Shown here one piece after another: positions 15,695-23,910 of a stretch of DNA of 57,925 bases; position 1 is the first letter of the stretch, and each line of letters opens with the position of its first letter. The notes beneath the pieces are model-generated. The model made no database searches. It was not told the origin of the DNA and saw only the letters and a program-made list of their open reading frames with translations. A program made the position numbers and the translations under genes. The stretch is from Candidatus Peregrinibacteria bacterium CG_4_9_14_0_2_um_filter_53_11 (GTDB taxonomy: Bacteria > Patescibacteriota > Gracilibacteria > UBA1369 > UM-FILTER-53-11): contig PFRX01000046.1 in assembly GCA_002788775.1 (NCBI GenBank), positions 1 to 57,925 of the forward strand. The letters run 5' to 3'.

Positions 15695-18600
15695 ATGGGA
15701 GACAATCGAATACACAACGGAGGAGCAGCCGATCAGCTCATAGAGCAGCAGCCACTGGAAGCCGACAACACTACTAGTGTTGAAGATGAGCCGCGAGATT
15801 CTGAGCTGACGCTCGAAACCGCCGAGGAGGCCCGTGAGACGGCTGAGATGAGAACGAAACTGACCTCTAAGCGTGAAGGGGCCGATATATCCCTGGAAGT
15901 TTTGGAGAGTGCGGCCCGCACACGACATTTTGACGTACAGACACCCCGACAGATAGCCGACATCCCCCTTGATGACCGAGAGACTCCGGAAAACAAGCAG
16001 GCATTTAGAGAGCGCTGGAGCTCATTTTTCATAACGTCTACAGCCTTGCTGGCTCGACTTTTTGAGGAGCGCCCGGAACTGGCCGGAAGATTCGACTCGG
16101 CCTCCTCAATGGGCTCACTGGGACGAGCCGCTCAAGAGGCCGGCCTCGCCCTCCATCCTGCAGAAATCGCGTTGATCACAAAATGTGAACAACTTGCCGC
16201 CTCCCCAACCTCAAAAGCCTCTGTATATAGCGCCGAACGTTGGCCGCAAATTGCTGCAATTTCTAAAAAAATCGCCAGCGAAGTTGGGACGATGAGAAGC
16301 GCCCTCCCCCCTACTCCCGGTGCGCACTCCCCAGAGAGACCAACCGACTCCCCTTCTTCGAGGCAGGAAGGCCCCTCATTCTGGAAACAACACCCCGTCA
16401 TAACCGGTCTGGCCTTTGCCGCTGGCGCCTATGGCGTCTACCGCATTGCAAAAGGCATACTGGGCTCACTATCCGATGGCGAGAAGGACGCAGACGGCAA
16501 GTCAGAAGGATTTTTCAGCAAGCTGATCGCAAGTAAAGGCGGATGGGCCAAGATCCTGCTTGGAGGAAGTGCCCTGAGCGCACTCAGCACTTTCAGCGCG
16601 GGGAAGCTCATGGGCGTCGACAGCGTAAAGAGCTTTATGAAAGAGCAACTGGGCGTCGATGTTGACATGAACCGACTCACCAAAGCTATGATGCTCGCCT
16701 CCAATGGTGATATCAGCGAGGCTTGGGAGACGATCTGGGAAGGCACCGACGAACATGCTACTGAACATCGCGCCTGGGCCGAGTACATTAATCGGAGCGT
16801 ACATACCCAAGTCGTGAGAGGAAAACATATTCATGCCATTATGGGCATGAAGTACTCAGACTTCGTCTCGAAAACTCAAGACTGGAAAGATCAGGCCGGG
16901 CTCAAGGCTCGTGAGACAGGTGGGCCCCTGCTTCAAGTTATCACCGACTCACCCGAGGTCAATAAGGCCCAGATGGCAATTCGCAGCTTTTTGAGACACT
17001 CTGAGCCGATGGTCAGGCAACAGCTTCTGCCAATCCGCGAGGACGAGACGACCGTGGGAGAGGTTCTTAATGTCCTGATGCCCCACCTTACGGGAACGGC
17101 ACTCCCCTCCCCGGCAGCTCCCACATCTCCCGGTGCACCGGCTCAACCGGGCCTTCCCGGCAGTCCTGCTCCCCTCGTCGCAGGTGCGGCGGCGGCAGCC
17201 GGCGCCCTCGGAGCGGCCGAATCCCTTGCGGGAGGCCACTCCCCTTCTGCAGCTCCGGCCCTCACAGCAACACCCCGGCTCGATCCGAGCAAGGTCGACT
17301 ACCTCCAGCGCAACGAGGTTATTACTCACCTTCCAGTCTCACCATTTAAAGAGCGCACACTGGCCAATGAGGCAGTTCTGGGCGCCATGATGGATACGAC
17401 AGCGATAAACGATCACCTCAAGGTGCTTGACGAGGTCATTACGGAGGTACAGTCCAAGATTGCCGACGCAGATGAGAAAGAGCGCCCTGAGCTACAACAA
17501 TCGCTAACAAAACTCATCCGCATCAGAGACCGCATTCTGAGCAAGCTGATGCCCAACCATGCCGTAGCTGCCCAGAACTATCTCGCAGCTCTTGCGAGTG
17601 GAGATGAAGAAAAACTTCAAGAGGCCCTGACGAACTATGTCGCTGCAAAAGAAGAGATCAGCAAAGCCTTCGCCGAGAGCTTCGAACGTGACTTCATCAA
17701 GTACCTTGCAGGCCGCCTCGTCCTCAACTACAACAAGATTTTTAAGCTGGGCGCCTTCCTCCGCGTGGGTGACCTCAAGGAGGAGAACTCAAAGTATCTC
17801 TTTGGCAGATATCTCAAGAAGCTCGCCGCATTCACCCATCCGGTGGCCGGCCTACGCAGTGCAGCTGAAAGTATCAGGAAGCAGCCACTCAAACCACTCA
17901 ATGAGATCGGCGTCGAACGCACAAAACTCAATGGCGAGATCGAGAGCTGGCACAAGAACTGGAGCGCAGGAACCCAAGGAGGCATGTCCCACAAGCCCGA
18001 CACACGGTTCCTTGCAGAGATAGATGAGTACCATGGCCGAGCCGTGACTCTCCAGAGCGGACTTGAACGCCACTGGTCGGAAGCCCACCGCGAGATGCAG
18101 GCCGCGATGAAGCGCGGTGACCGTGGAGCCGTAACTGCTCAGATGGCCCGCCTCAACCGCGTTGCCAAAGAAATGGAAGACCTTCAAGTGGGTACGATAC
18201 GACGTGATATCGGAACCTTCAACATCCTCAAGGCCAGCTTTACCGGCCAGGATTATAATGAGGGAGTCAACAAGCTACGCAACGGCTTCCGTAGCGCGAT
18301 GGAAAAGCACAACCGAGCTAATAATGCCGGTGGCATGGGGCGACTCATGCCCACAAAGGGAGGTCTCGCCTTCGTTGCGGGGCGTATCGCCTTGGGATCC
18401 TGGCTTATGTCAGACGAAGAGTCTCACTGGTATGACTCTGAAAACCTCAAGCATGCCGCACTGATGGCTGCCCCAATTACAGGAACCGCGATGGATCTCA
18501 AGGCCCTCTACACCATGCAGGACCCCATTACGGGACGCCCGCTCGACACAAAAGAACTCGTTGCAACCGGTGCCTTCGCAACGGTCGGGGTTATCAGTGA

Positions 18601-18964
18601 CGCCCTCACAGTACTGGGTGTCGGTCTCGGCACACGAGCCGCATTAAACGCCTACCGAACAGCTACGGGGCTCGGTGCTGTAAAAAAAGCTCAGCGTCTC
18701 CGAAAAGCGATAAGTGAAGGAGCTGACGCCCGGAATCTTCTGCGCGCGCACAGAGTTGCACGAGCGGTAACTATGGGGCACCGAGCTCTAACAGTTTACA
18801 CCGTCGGGCAGCTGGGCTCTCAGCTTATCGAACTCAGTCTCGAAAAACACGATATCCCGGATATTCCCGCAGAGTTCAAAGCGGCAATCGTGGATCCGGT
18901 TATGAGTGAAGTGGGTTCACGCCTAGGCGTGAATGATGCGGTTGACCTGTACAGAGGACAGTAA
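15695..18964 (+). CDS. Large unknown protein with hydrophobic segments and Pro/Ala-rich linker
   Basis: I do not recognise this 1089-residue protein. There is no N-terminal signal peptide; the first 220 residues are acidic and helical. Hydrophobic stretches occur at about 233-255 (HPVITGLAFAAGAYGVYRIA) and 283-305. A Pro/Ala/Gly-rich linker spans about 469-532. A charged, helical and probably coiled-coil region follows to about 885, then further hydrophobic stretches near 889-905 and 955-990. This resembles a scaffold or membrane-bound secretion component more than an enzyme. A possible ATG 8 bases upstream is out of frame and soon stops. A TATAAT box lies about 32 bases before the ATG. It follows the transglycosylase gene on the same strand. 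Confidence 0.78.
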   Translation: MGDNRIHNGGAADQLIEQQPLEADNTTSVEDEPRDSELTLETAEEARETAEMRTKLTSKREGADISLEVLESAARTRHFDVQTPRQIADIPLDDRETPENKQAFRERWSSFFITSTALLARLFEERPELAGRFDSASSMGSLGRAAQEAGLALHPAEIALITKCEQLAASPTSKASVYSAERWPQIAAISKKIASEVGTMRSALPPTPGAHSPERPTDSPSSRQEGPSFWKQHPVITGLAFAAGAYGVYRIAKGILGSLSDGEKDADGKSEGFFSKLIASKGGWAKILLGGSALSALSTFSAGKLMGVDSVKSFMKEQLGVDVDMNRLTKAMMLASNGDISEAWETIWEGTDEHATEHRAWAEYINRSVHTQVVRGKHIHAIMGMKYSDFVSKTQDWKDQAGLKARETGGPLLQVITDSPEVNKAQMAIRSFLRHSEPMVRQQLLPIREDETTVGEVLNVLMPHLTGTALPSPAAPTSPGAPAQPGLPGSPAPLVAGAAAAAGALGAAESLAGGHSPSAAPALTATPRLDPSKVDYLQRNEVITHLPVSPFKERTLANEAVLGAMMDTTAINDHLKVLDEVITEVQSKIADADEKERPELQQSLTKLIRIRDRILSKLMPNHAVAAQNYLAALASGDEEKLQEALTNYVAAKEEISKAFAESFERDFIKYLAGRLVLNYNKIFKLGAFLRVGDLKEENSKYLFGRYLKKLAAFTHPVAGLRSAAESIRKQPLKPLNEIGVERTKLNGEIESWHKNWSAGTQGGMSHKPDTRFLAEIDEYHGRAVTLQSGLERHWSEAHREMQAAMKRGDRGAVTAQMARLNRVAKEMEDLQVGTIRRDIGTFNILKASFTGQDYNEGVNKLRNGFRSAMEKHNRANNAGGMGRLMPTKGGLAFVAGRIALGSWLMSDEESHWYDSENLKHAALMAAPITGTAMDLKALYTMQDPITGRPLDTKELVATGAFATVGVISDALTVLGVGLGTRAALNAYRTATGLGAVKKAQRLRKAISEGADARNLLRAHRVARAVTMGHRALTVYTVGQLGSQLIELSLEKHDIPDIPAEFKAAIVDPVMSEVGSRLGVNDAVDLYRGQ

Positions 18965-18988
18965 GCGCAGCCTGCCTGTAGACGAGCG

Positions 18989-20563
18989 CTACAGTTTCTT
19001 CGTCATATACGTTCCCTCGAGTTCGTATCCCATCTTCCTGTAATACTCTCGGATTCCGATCCCCGAGATAATCGCCATCTTCTTGAAACCATTAGCCTTT
19101 GCGATCCGCTCGGCCTCGGCAACAAGCTTCTTTCCAAATCCCATGTGCTGACTGGCCAGCTCATCTTTTTCTGAAATGGGAACCTGCGCACCATAGGTAT
19201 GAAGCTCGCGGATGAGGGCGGCTCCCTCCAACTCCTTAATAAAGTGAGGAGTGCCGGTCATCGAGTAGCTGGTGAAACGAAGACGCAAGAGTGCACAGAG
19301 CTTATCCTGCTTCATCTCATCATAACTCAAGAAAAACTCCTTACCCCCCGAGGCCTCATACTCCATCGTCTTGAGCTGAATCTGCTTGGGATCGATCACA
19401 TTTCCACGAATCTCCCGGCAGCGAATACACTGGCAGACAATCCCCTGCTTCTTCATCCGCTCATGAGCGACCTGCCGGAGATTGGAGACCTTACTCCCGC
19501 CAATAATACTCGTTGCCGGAATATCTCGAATCAGACGAGTGACCCGGAGGTAACGGGGGAAGTAGGGCTTGCTCTTGAGGATAACCTCGAGCAGCTCCTC
19601 GTCGGTATAAGGGCGGTGCCTCCCCTGCTCGTGCCAGAGCTTGAGCTCGGAAAAAGGCACAACCATACAAGGGTAAAACTTAATCATATCGGGCTTGAAG
19701 TCGGGATTCTCAAAGAGCTCCTTGAACATGGCGATGTCCCGCTCGACGGTCGCTCCCGGAAGGTTGGGCATCATGTGGTAGGAGATTTTGAAGCCGGCAT
19801 CTTTAAGTAACGTGGTCGCATGAATTGTTGCCGCCACATCATGACCACGATTCACCAGCTTCAAGACGTCATCATAGATCGTCTGGGCCCCCATCTCGAT
19901 ACGCGTTGCGCCGAGCTTTCGCATGCGATGGATCTCATCTTCGTCGATCCAGTCCTGGCGCGTTTCCAAAACGATGGCGACACAGCGATGTTTGGCCGTC
20001 TCGTTAATCCGCTGAGCCTCATCCAAACTCCGCGATCGGGTACCATTCATCGCGTTCAAACACTGCTTAATATAATCACTCTGATAACGTTTTGGATGAG
20101 CCGACCAGGTTCCGCCCATAACGATGAGCTCGACCTTGTCAGTAGGATGACCGTTCGCATCGAGTGCGGAAAGACGGGTCTCTACCTGGCGGTAGGGATC
20201 GTAGTCGTTGAGGATGGCACGCATCACAGCCGGCTCATTACTTAGGTAACTTTTGGGAACATTCTCCTCGGTTGGGCAGAAGACGCAGCGAGCGGGACAG
20301 CCCATCGGCTTGGTTAAAACAGCAACCGGAGAGACTCCGGAAAGGGTGCGAATCGAGCGCTTCTGAATGAGCTTGGCAAAGGCGGGATTTTCCTTAACCT
20401 GCCCGACCTTCACAAGCTGACGATAGGCGGCGATCAGAGCGGAATTGGGCGGCGGTGAGACGCCAAAGTGCTCGGCGTACTGAAGCTTGAGCTCGTGGAG
20501 CTCTTGAGGAGTGGTAATGCCGCTCTCCAGGGCATCGATAACGAGTGGTGCGATTGAAGCCAT
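18989..20563 (-). CDS. elp3: Elp3-family tRNA wobble-uridine carboxymethylation enzyme
   Basis: Elp3 combines a radical-SAM domain with a GNAT domain and makes cm5U34 in tRNA. From the ATG at 20563 it has 524 residues, close to Elp3 proteins. The cluster motif GCPARCVFCPTEENVPKSYL supplies Cys89, Cys93 and Cys96, followed by NEPAVMRAILNDYDPYRQ and ELIVMGGTWSAHP, all Elp3 signatures. The C-terminal GNAT part (about 400-524) has QHMGFGKKLVAEAERIA and the diagnostic ISGIGIREYYRKMGYELEG. An upstream extension to 20779 overlaps the divergent gene and lacks family similarity, so it is rejected. No Elp1/2/4-6 subunits are nearby, as in other bacterial and archaeal single-subunit systems. A Trm9-like gene starts 90 bases away on the other strand. 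Confidence 0.95.
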   Translation of the reverse strand: MASIAPLVIDALESGITTPQELHELKLQYAEHFGVSPPPNSALIAAYRQLVKVGQVKENPAFAKLIQKRSIRTLSGVSPVAVLTKPMGCPARCVFCPTEENVPKSYLSNEPAVMRAILNDYDPYRQVETRLSALDANGHPTDKVELIVMGGTWSAHPKRYQSDYIKQCLNAMNGTRSRSLDEAQRINETAKHRCVAIVLETRQDWIDEDEIHRMRKLGATRIEMGAQTIYDDVLKLVNRGHDVAATIHATTLLKDAGFKISYHMMPNLPGATVERDIAMFKELFENPDFKPDMIKFYPCMVVPFSELKLWHEQGRHRPYTDEELLEVILKSKPYFPRYLRVTRLIRDIPATSIIGGSKVSNLRQVAHERMKKQGIVCQCIRCREIRGNVIDPKQIQLKTMEYEASGGKEFFLSYDEMKQDKLCALLRLRFTSYSMTGTPHFIKELEGAALIRELHTYGAQVPISEKDELASQHMGFGKKLVAEAERIAKANGFKKMAIISGIGIREYYRKMGYELEGTYMTKKL

Positions 20564-20653
20564 AGGGTGTGACGGTGGGGTTTTCCCATCCGCGCTGAAA
20601 GTGTAGAGTGTTGAAGGAATAAGGTAAAGTCTAACGAACCAACTCTCAAAATC

Positions 20654-21385
20654 ATGACCGAACATGATGAGTCCGTCGTCCGGAAGGTGAATGCCGACTA
20701 TAATGCGATCGCCGATGCGTTCAACGAAACACGCACAAAACCATGGCCCGAGTTCGAGGCGTTTAAAAACGCCCTCCACAAACTCAGAGAAGAGAGCGCC
20801 GGCCAGCCTAAAAAGGAGCGTGAGGGCCAGTCAGCACAAGAGCCGCTCTCACTCCTGGATGTTGGCTGTGGCAACGGCCGGCTCGCGCACTACCTTCATG
20901 ACGAACCGATCAGCTACCATGGTATCGACACGAGCGCCGCACTTCTCAGTAAGGCGCGCGCCTCTCTTCCAACCGACAAAAGTCAGCTGCTGAGCTGCAG
21001 CTTCACTGAAGCCGATATGCGGGCTCTTCCCTTCCCCGAAGAGACTTTCCACTGTGTCGCCGCCGTGGCCTCGCTCCACCACCTTCCAACTCCTCAGATG
21101 CAGACAGCCGCGCTGCGAGAGATATACCGCGTCCTCAAAAAGCCCGGCCTGCTTTTTATAACCGTCTGGGACCTCTGGCAGGAGCGCTACCGTGAGATGA
21201 TCGACCCAACGACCCAGCACGCCACAATCCCCTGGAAACGCGGAGTACAAGAAGGAGAGGTCGAACGCTTCTACTATGCATTTAAAAAAGAAGAGTTCGA
21301 GGATCTCCTCAAGCACAACGGCTTCCCAAGTTACAACGCTATCCCCAGCACCCATAACTTCGCCTATCTCTGCAATGTCAGCTAA
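20654..21385 (+). CDS. Trm9/ABH8-like tRNA (cm5U34) methyltransferase candidate
   Basis: This is a class I SAM methyltransferase of 243 residues with motif I LLDVGCGNGRL (DVGCGNG at about 69-75), motif II/III HGIDTSAALLSKAR and DMRALPFPEETFHCVAAVASLHHL. Outside the generic fold it carries features of eukaryotic Trm9/ALKBH8: YNAIADAFNETRTKPWP (about 16-32, like the family's FSxTRYKPWP), IPWKRG, and VERFYYAFKKEEFEDLL. Those enzymes methylate cm5U34 to mcm5U34 in tRNA. The neighbour elp3 would make the substrate, which strengthens the call. No Trm112-like partner is visible here. A generic small-molecule methyltransferase cannot be excluded. Confidence 0.75.
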   Translation: MTEHDESVVRKVNADYNAIADAFNETRTKPWPEFEAFKNALHKLREESAGQPKKEREGQSAQEPLSLLDVGCGNGRLAHYLHDEPISYHGIDTSAALLSKARASLPTDKSQLLSCSFTEADMRALPFPEETFHCVAAVASLHHLPTPQMQTAALREIYRVLKKPGLLFITVWDLWQERYREMIDPTTQHATIPWKRGVQEGEVERFYYAFKKEEFEDLLKHNGFPSYNAIPSTHNFAYLCNVS

Positions 21386-22196
21386 GATCCGCATCCTCAA
21401 CATCCCCTTCGACGCCATCACGGAAGCCGAGGCGATCGAAAAAATACGCCATCGGCTCGGTGGTGAGTCGGGAGACCTTGCCCTCATCACGACGCCAAAT
21501 CCCGAGATGCTCCTTGAGGCCCAGAATAATCCCGCCTTCCGAGACATACTCAATAACACCTGGATGAGCATTCCCGATGGGATCGGCATTCTCTGGGCGG
21601 GCCGCTTTGCACAGGAGTCGGAGGGGCGTTCTTATCTTGGCAAGATCTTCACCGCGCTTAGGACGCTCGCAGAGTTAGTAGTATCCCCAAAAAAGAGCCG
21701 GAGTGTCTTTCCACAGCGACTGAGCGGCGTCGACCTCATGCAGAAGATCGTCGAGCTGAGCCAGAGCTCGGGCGAGCGAATCTTCCTCCTCGGCGCAGCG
21801 GAGGGTGTTGCAGAAAAGGCAGGAGAAAAACTCCTTGAGCAGTTTCCGAAAGCAAAGATCGTAGGCTACCATGCGGGCTCACCGGCTGATGAGGACTACC
21901 TGTCAATTTTAAGAAAAATCCGAGAGACAGAACCCGAAATCCTCTTTGTCGCCTACGGCGCCCCGGCTCAGGAGGAGTGGCTCAACAGGCACCGTGGAGA
22001 GCTTACCGGCGTGCGACTTGCCATGGGCGTCGGTGGCTCATTTGACTTTATAGCGGGAACAAAAAGACGTGCACCTCTGTGGATGAGACTTCTCGGCTTG
22101 GAGTGGGCGTTCAGGCTCGCGCAAGAACCAACGCGCTACAAAAGAATCTGGAACGCCGTCGTTCGCTTCCCTCTTGCGGTACTACGATCATTTTAG
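21375..22196 (+). CDS. WecG/TagA/CpsF-family glycosyltransferase
   Basis: A GT26 enzyme that adds a sugar, often N-acetylmannosamine or its uronate, to a lipid-linked GlcNAc in cell-wall polymer synthesis. From the ATG at 21375 it has 273 residues, typical of the family; the longer frame to 21276 lies inside the methyltransferase gene. Motifs are ITTPNPEMLLEAQ, SIPDGIGILWA, GVDLMQKIVEL, VAYGAPAQEEWL and GVGGSFDFIAGTKRRAP with the C-terminal LEWAFRLAQEPTRYKR. It overlaps the end of the Trm9-like gene by 11 bases, so it is co-transcribed and probably translationally coupled. An SLH-type wall polymer would be a fitting use. Confidence 0.92.
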   Translation: MSAKIRILNIPFDAITEAEAIEKIRHRLGGESGDLALITTPNPEMLLEAQNNPAFRDILNNTWMSIPDGIGILWAGRFAQESEGRSYLGKIFTALRTLAELVVSPKKSRSVFPQRLSGVDLMQKIVELSQSSGERIFLLGAAEGVAEKAGEKLLEQFPKAKIVGYHAGSPADEDYLSILRKIRETEPEILFVAYGAPAQEEWLNRHRGELTGVRLAMGVGGSFDFIAGTKRRAPLWMRLLGLEWAFRLAQEPTRYKRIWNAVVRFPLAVLRSF

Positions 22197-22229
22197 GCCT
22201 TCAATTAGGTCATCAACCTAAGGCTTTTT
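22197..22229 (+). terminator. Candidate terminator after the WecG-like gene
   Basis: TTAGGT (22205-22210) pairs with ACCTAA (22216-22221), extended by GCC (22197-22199) with GGC (22222-22224) across a 5-base bulge, then five T. It lies directly after the stop codon and slightly into the end of the convergent gene. Confidence 0.6.
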
Positions 22230-22509
22230 AGCGCTTTTTCTTTGAGGATTTGGCAGCCGCGGCAGCCCTACGTTCCATCACATTTTCGATGATGGGACGG
22301 ATGTGATCGACGATACTCGAGGCGAGTGAGACCGGCTTTATGATAAAAGAATTCACACGGTCGACGGTCTCACGAACGTGCTCAATAACCTTGCTCGCAT
22401 CACGCAAAATCAGAATAACGTAGACGAGAGTAACGCAGAGAAAGATGGTCAGAAGACCGATTGAGATTGAGCCGACGAGGTAGAGTGTCATCTTGGGATC
22501 AGCAAACAT
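22228..22509 (-). CDS. Small membrane protein of unknown function
   Basis: The 93-residue protein has one clear membrane segment (about 8-35, LYLVGSISIGLLTIFLCVTL and following), then an amphipathic helix rich in hydrophobic and charged residues, and a basic Ala/Lys tail. The layout recalls DUF948-type small envelope proteins, but I cannot assign it firmly. It has a strong own promoter (22516-22544) with only 6 bases between the -10 box and the ATG. Confidence 0.7.
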   Translation of the reverse strand: MFADPKMTLYLVGSISIGLLTIFLCVTLVYVILILRDASKVIEHVRETVDRVNSFIIKPVSLASSIVDHIRPIIENVMERRAAAAAKSSKKKR

Positions 22510-22515
22510 GGGTTA

Positions 22516-22544
22516 AGTATAAAACGGGTTTTACGTAAGCGCAA
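22516..22544 (-). promoter_or_regulatory. Promoter of the small membrane protein gene, leaderless spacing
   Basis: On the minus strand: -35 TTGCGC (22539-22544), 17-base spacer, -10 TATACT (22516-22521), then TAACCC and the ATG at 22509. A transcript starting 6-7 bases after the -10 box would begin at the start codon itself. Confidence 0.75.
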
Positions 22545-22602
22545 CATCATTCCAGAACAATCTTAGCAGCTGCACCAGAATAATGGGTGGTACCGAGCCC
22601 GA

Positions 22603-22631
22603 TTGATAAAAAAGAACCAGTGGGTTATGCT
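22603..22631 (+). promoter_or_regulatory. Strong promoter of the hupE-cyclase-VOC operon
   Basis: -35 TTGATA (22603-22608), 17-base spacer, -10 TATGCT (22626-22631). The -10 box lies at the edge of the inverted repeat 22619-22652. The start would be near 22638, 19 bases before the ATG. Confidence 0.75.
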
Positions 22632-22652
22632 GAATAAAAGCGCTAACCCACT
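22619..22652. promoter_or_regulatory. Inverted repeat overlapping the hupE promoter
   Basis: AGTGGGTTA (22619-22627) and TAACCCACT (22644-22652) form a perfect 9-base inverted repeat with a 16-base centre. The left arm covers the end of the spacer and touches the -10 box; the right arm lies just before the start codon, in the place where a Shine-Dalgarno sequence would be. It suits either a repressor dimer site or an mRNA hairpin. Confidence 0.6.
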
Positions 22653-22656
22653 CTTT

Positions 22657-23250
22657 ATGAAAAACTCACGCACACTTCTTCGGCTGATTCTCGGAGGCCT
22701 CTTGCTCGTTCCTGCCGTGGCACAGGCACATCTTGTAGGGGGAAGCGGACTGAGTGACGGACTTACTCATCCACTCCTCGGCATAGACCACCTTCTGGCT
22801 ATGGTCGCAGTCGGCGTAGTAGGCAGCCAGCTTGGAGCCAGTGCTCGCTGGAAGCTTCCCGCAGCTTTCGTCGGCTCAATGATAATCGGTGGAGCACTGG
22901 CACTCATCGGGCTCAACCTTCCAGCAACTGAATCGGGCATCGCCCTTTCGCTTATCATGCTCGGCTCCTTTATCGCACTCGCACTCTCAAGCTCAACAAA
23001 AATCTCGATCAGCTGGGCGGCCCTTCCCATCGCACTCTTTGGGCTTGTCCATGGACACGCTCATGGGAACGAGATGGGAGTTGTGAGCACCCCCTCACTT
23101 TATTTTGCTGGCTTTGTAACGGCAACTGCACTGCTCCACATAACCGGCATCACACTGGGACAGCTCGCAAGAAAAACGGAAGTCAGGCAGAACCTTCTGC
23201 GCTACGCCGGAACGGGCATGGGACTGGCCGGGCTCTTCCTCATATTCTAA
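22657..23250 (+). CDS. hupE: HupE/UreJ-family membrane protein
   Basis: The 197-residue protein starts with a signal-like segment (MKNSRTLLRLILGGLLLVP, cleavage plausible after AQA) and has about six hydrophobic segments. Family signatures are HPLLGIDHLLAMVAVGVVG, LPAAFVGSM, and the His-rich FGLVHGHAHGNEM. HupE/UreJ proteins are secondary nickel or cobalt transporters linked to hydrogenase or urease in other bacteria; neither enzyme is visible here. An in-frame start at 22603 lies on the promoter itself and is unlikely. It leads an operon with a cyclase-family and a glyoxalase-fold gene (gaps of 10 and 17 bases). Confidence 0.88.
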   Translation: MKNSRTLLRLILGGLLLVPAVAQAHLVGGSGLSDGLTHPLLGIDHLLAMVAVGVVGSQLGASARWKLPAAFVGSMIIGGALALIGLNLPATESGIALSLIMLGSFIALALSSSTKISISWAALPIALFGLVHGHAHGNEMGVVSTPSLYFAGFVTATALLHITGITLGQLARKTEVRQNLLRYAGTGMGLAGLFLIF

Positions 23251-23260
23251 CACCCGAGCC

Positions 23261-23893
23261 ATGCACAACCAGCCCTGGATCGATCTCACTCATCCAATCA
23301 CAGAAACGATGCCCGTCTTTCCAGGTGACCCACCTCCCCAAATTTTAAAAACCGCAACTATTGAGAAAGAGGGATATAACGAGTTCAGCGTAACCTGTGG
23401 AACGCATACGGGAACCCATGTAGACGCCCCGTGGCACATGCTGGAAGATGGAGCTTCCATCTCCGGTTTCACTTTAAACACACTCTGCGGACCGGCCCAG
23501 TTGATTGACGCGCGAGGCAAAAGCAAGATCGACAGCGAGCTTTTTACCGGACGACAGCTGAGCAACGGCGATCGAGTGCTTATTATGACCGGCCACTCAG
23601 CGACCTATGGGACAGCTTCCTACTACGAGGACTTCCCCGAGCTCACCACCGAATGTGCAAACCTTCTAGCCGACTCAGGTGTTACTCTGGTTGGGCTCGA
23701 CACGCCAAGCCCGGATCGCGCTCCTTTCAAGAAACATCACATTTTGATGAGAGCACGCATTCTCATTATCGAAAACCTCATGGGCCTGGAAAAGCTCAGC
23801 TCGTTCAGTGACGTTGAGCTGATCGCCCTTCCCCTCAACCTACAAACCGACGCCGCGCCGGCACGCGTCATCGCTCGCGGCATCAGCCCATAA
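23261..23893 (+). CDS. Cyclase-family (kynurenine formamidase-like) metal-dependent hydrolase
   Basis: A 210-residue protein of the cyclase/KynB fold. The opening WIDLTHPITETMPVFPGDP and the metal-binding HTGTHVDAPWHM (His, Asp, His) are diagnostic, and the C-terminal VIARGISP fits the family. Members hydrolyse N-formylkynurenine or related amides and lactones; without other tryptophan catabolism genes here the substrate is unknown. It is second in the hupE operon, which may supply the metal. Confidence 0.88.
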   Translation: MHNQPWIDLTHPITETMPVFPGDPPPQILKTATIEKEGYNEFSVTCGTHTGTHVDAPWHMLEDGASISGFTLNTLCGPAQLIDARGKSKIDSELFTGRQLSNGDRVLIMTGHSATYGTASYYEDFPELTTECANLLADSGVTLVGLDTPSPDRAPFKKHHILMRARILIIENLMGLEKLSSFSDVELIALPLNLQTDAAPARVIARGISP

Positions 23894-23910
23894 TCCCCTA
23901 TCTTTAGACC

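Noticed and set aside
18976-18994. CTGTAG/CTACAG hairpin as terminator of the 1089-residue gene
   Set aside because: Six-base stem followed by TTTCTTC rather than a T-run, overlapping the elp3 stop; possible but not convincing enough to list.
19199-19810. A 203-codon plus-strand frame opposite elp3
   Set aside because: Antisense shadow of the conserved Elp3 gene; Leu-rich sequence without family features.
20564-20779. A longer start for elp3
   Set aside because: The added residues lack Elp3 similarity and overlap the divergent methyltransferase gene; the ATG at 20563 matches family length.
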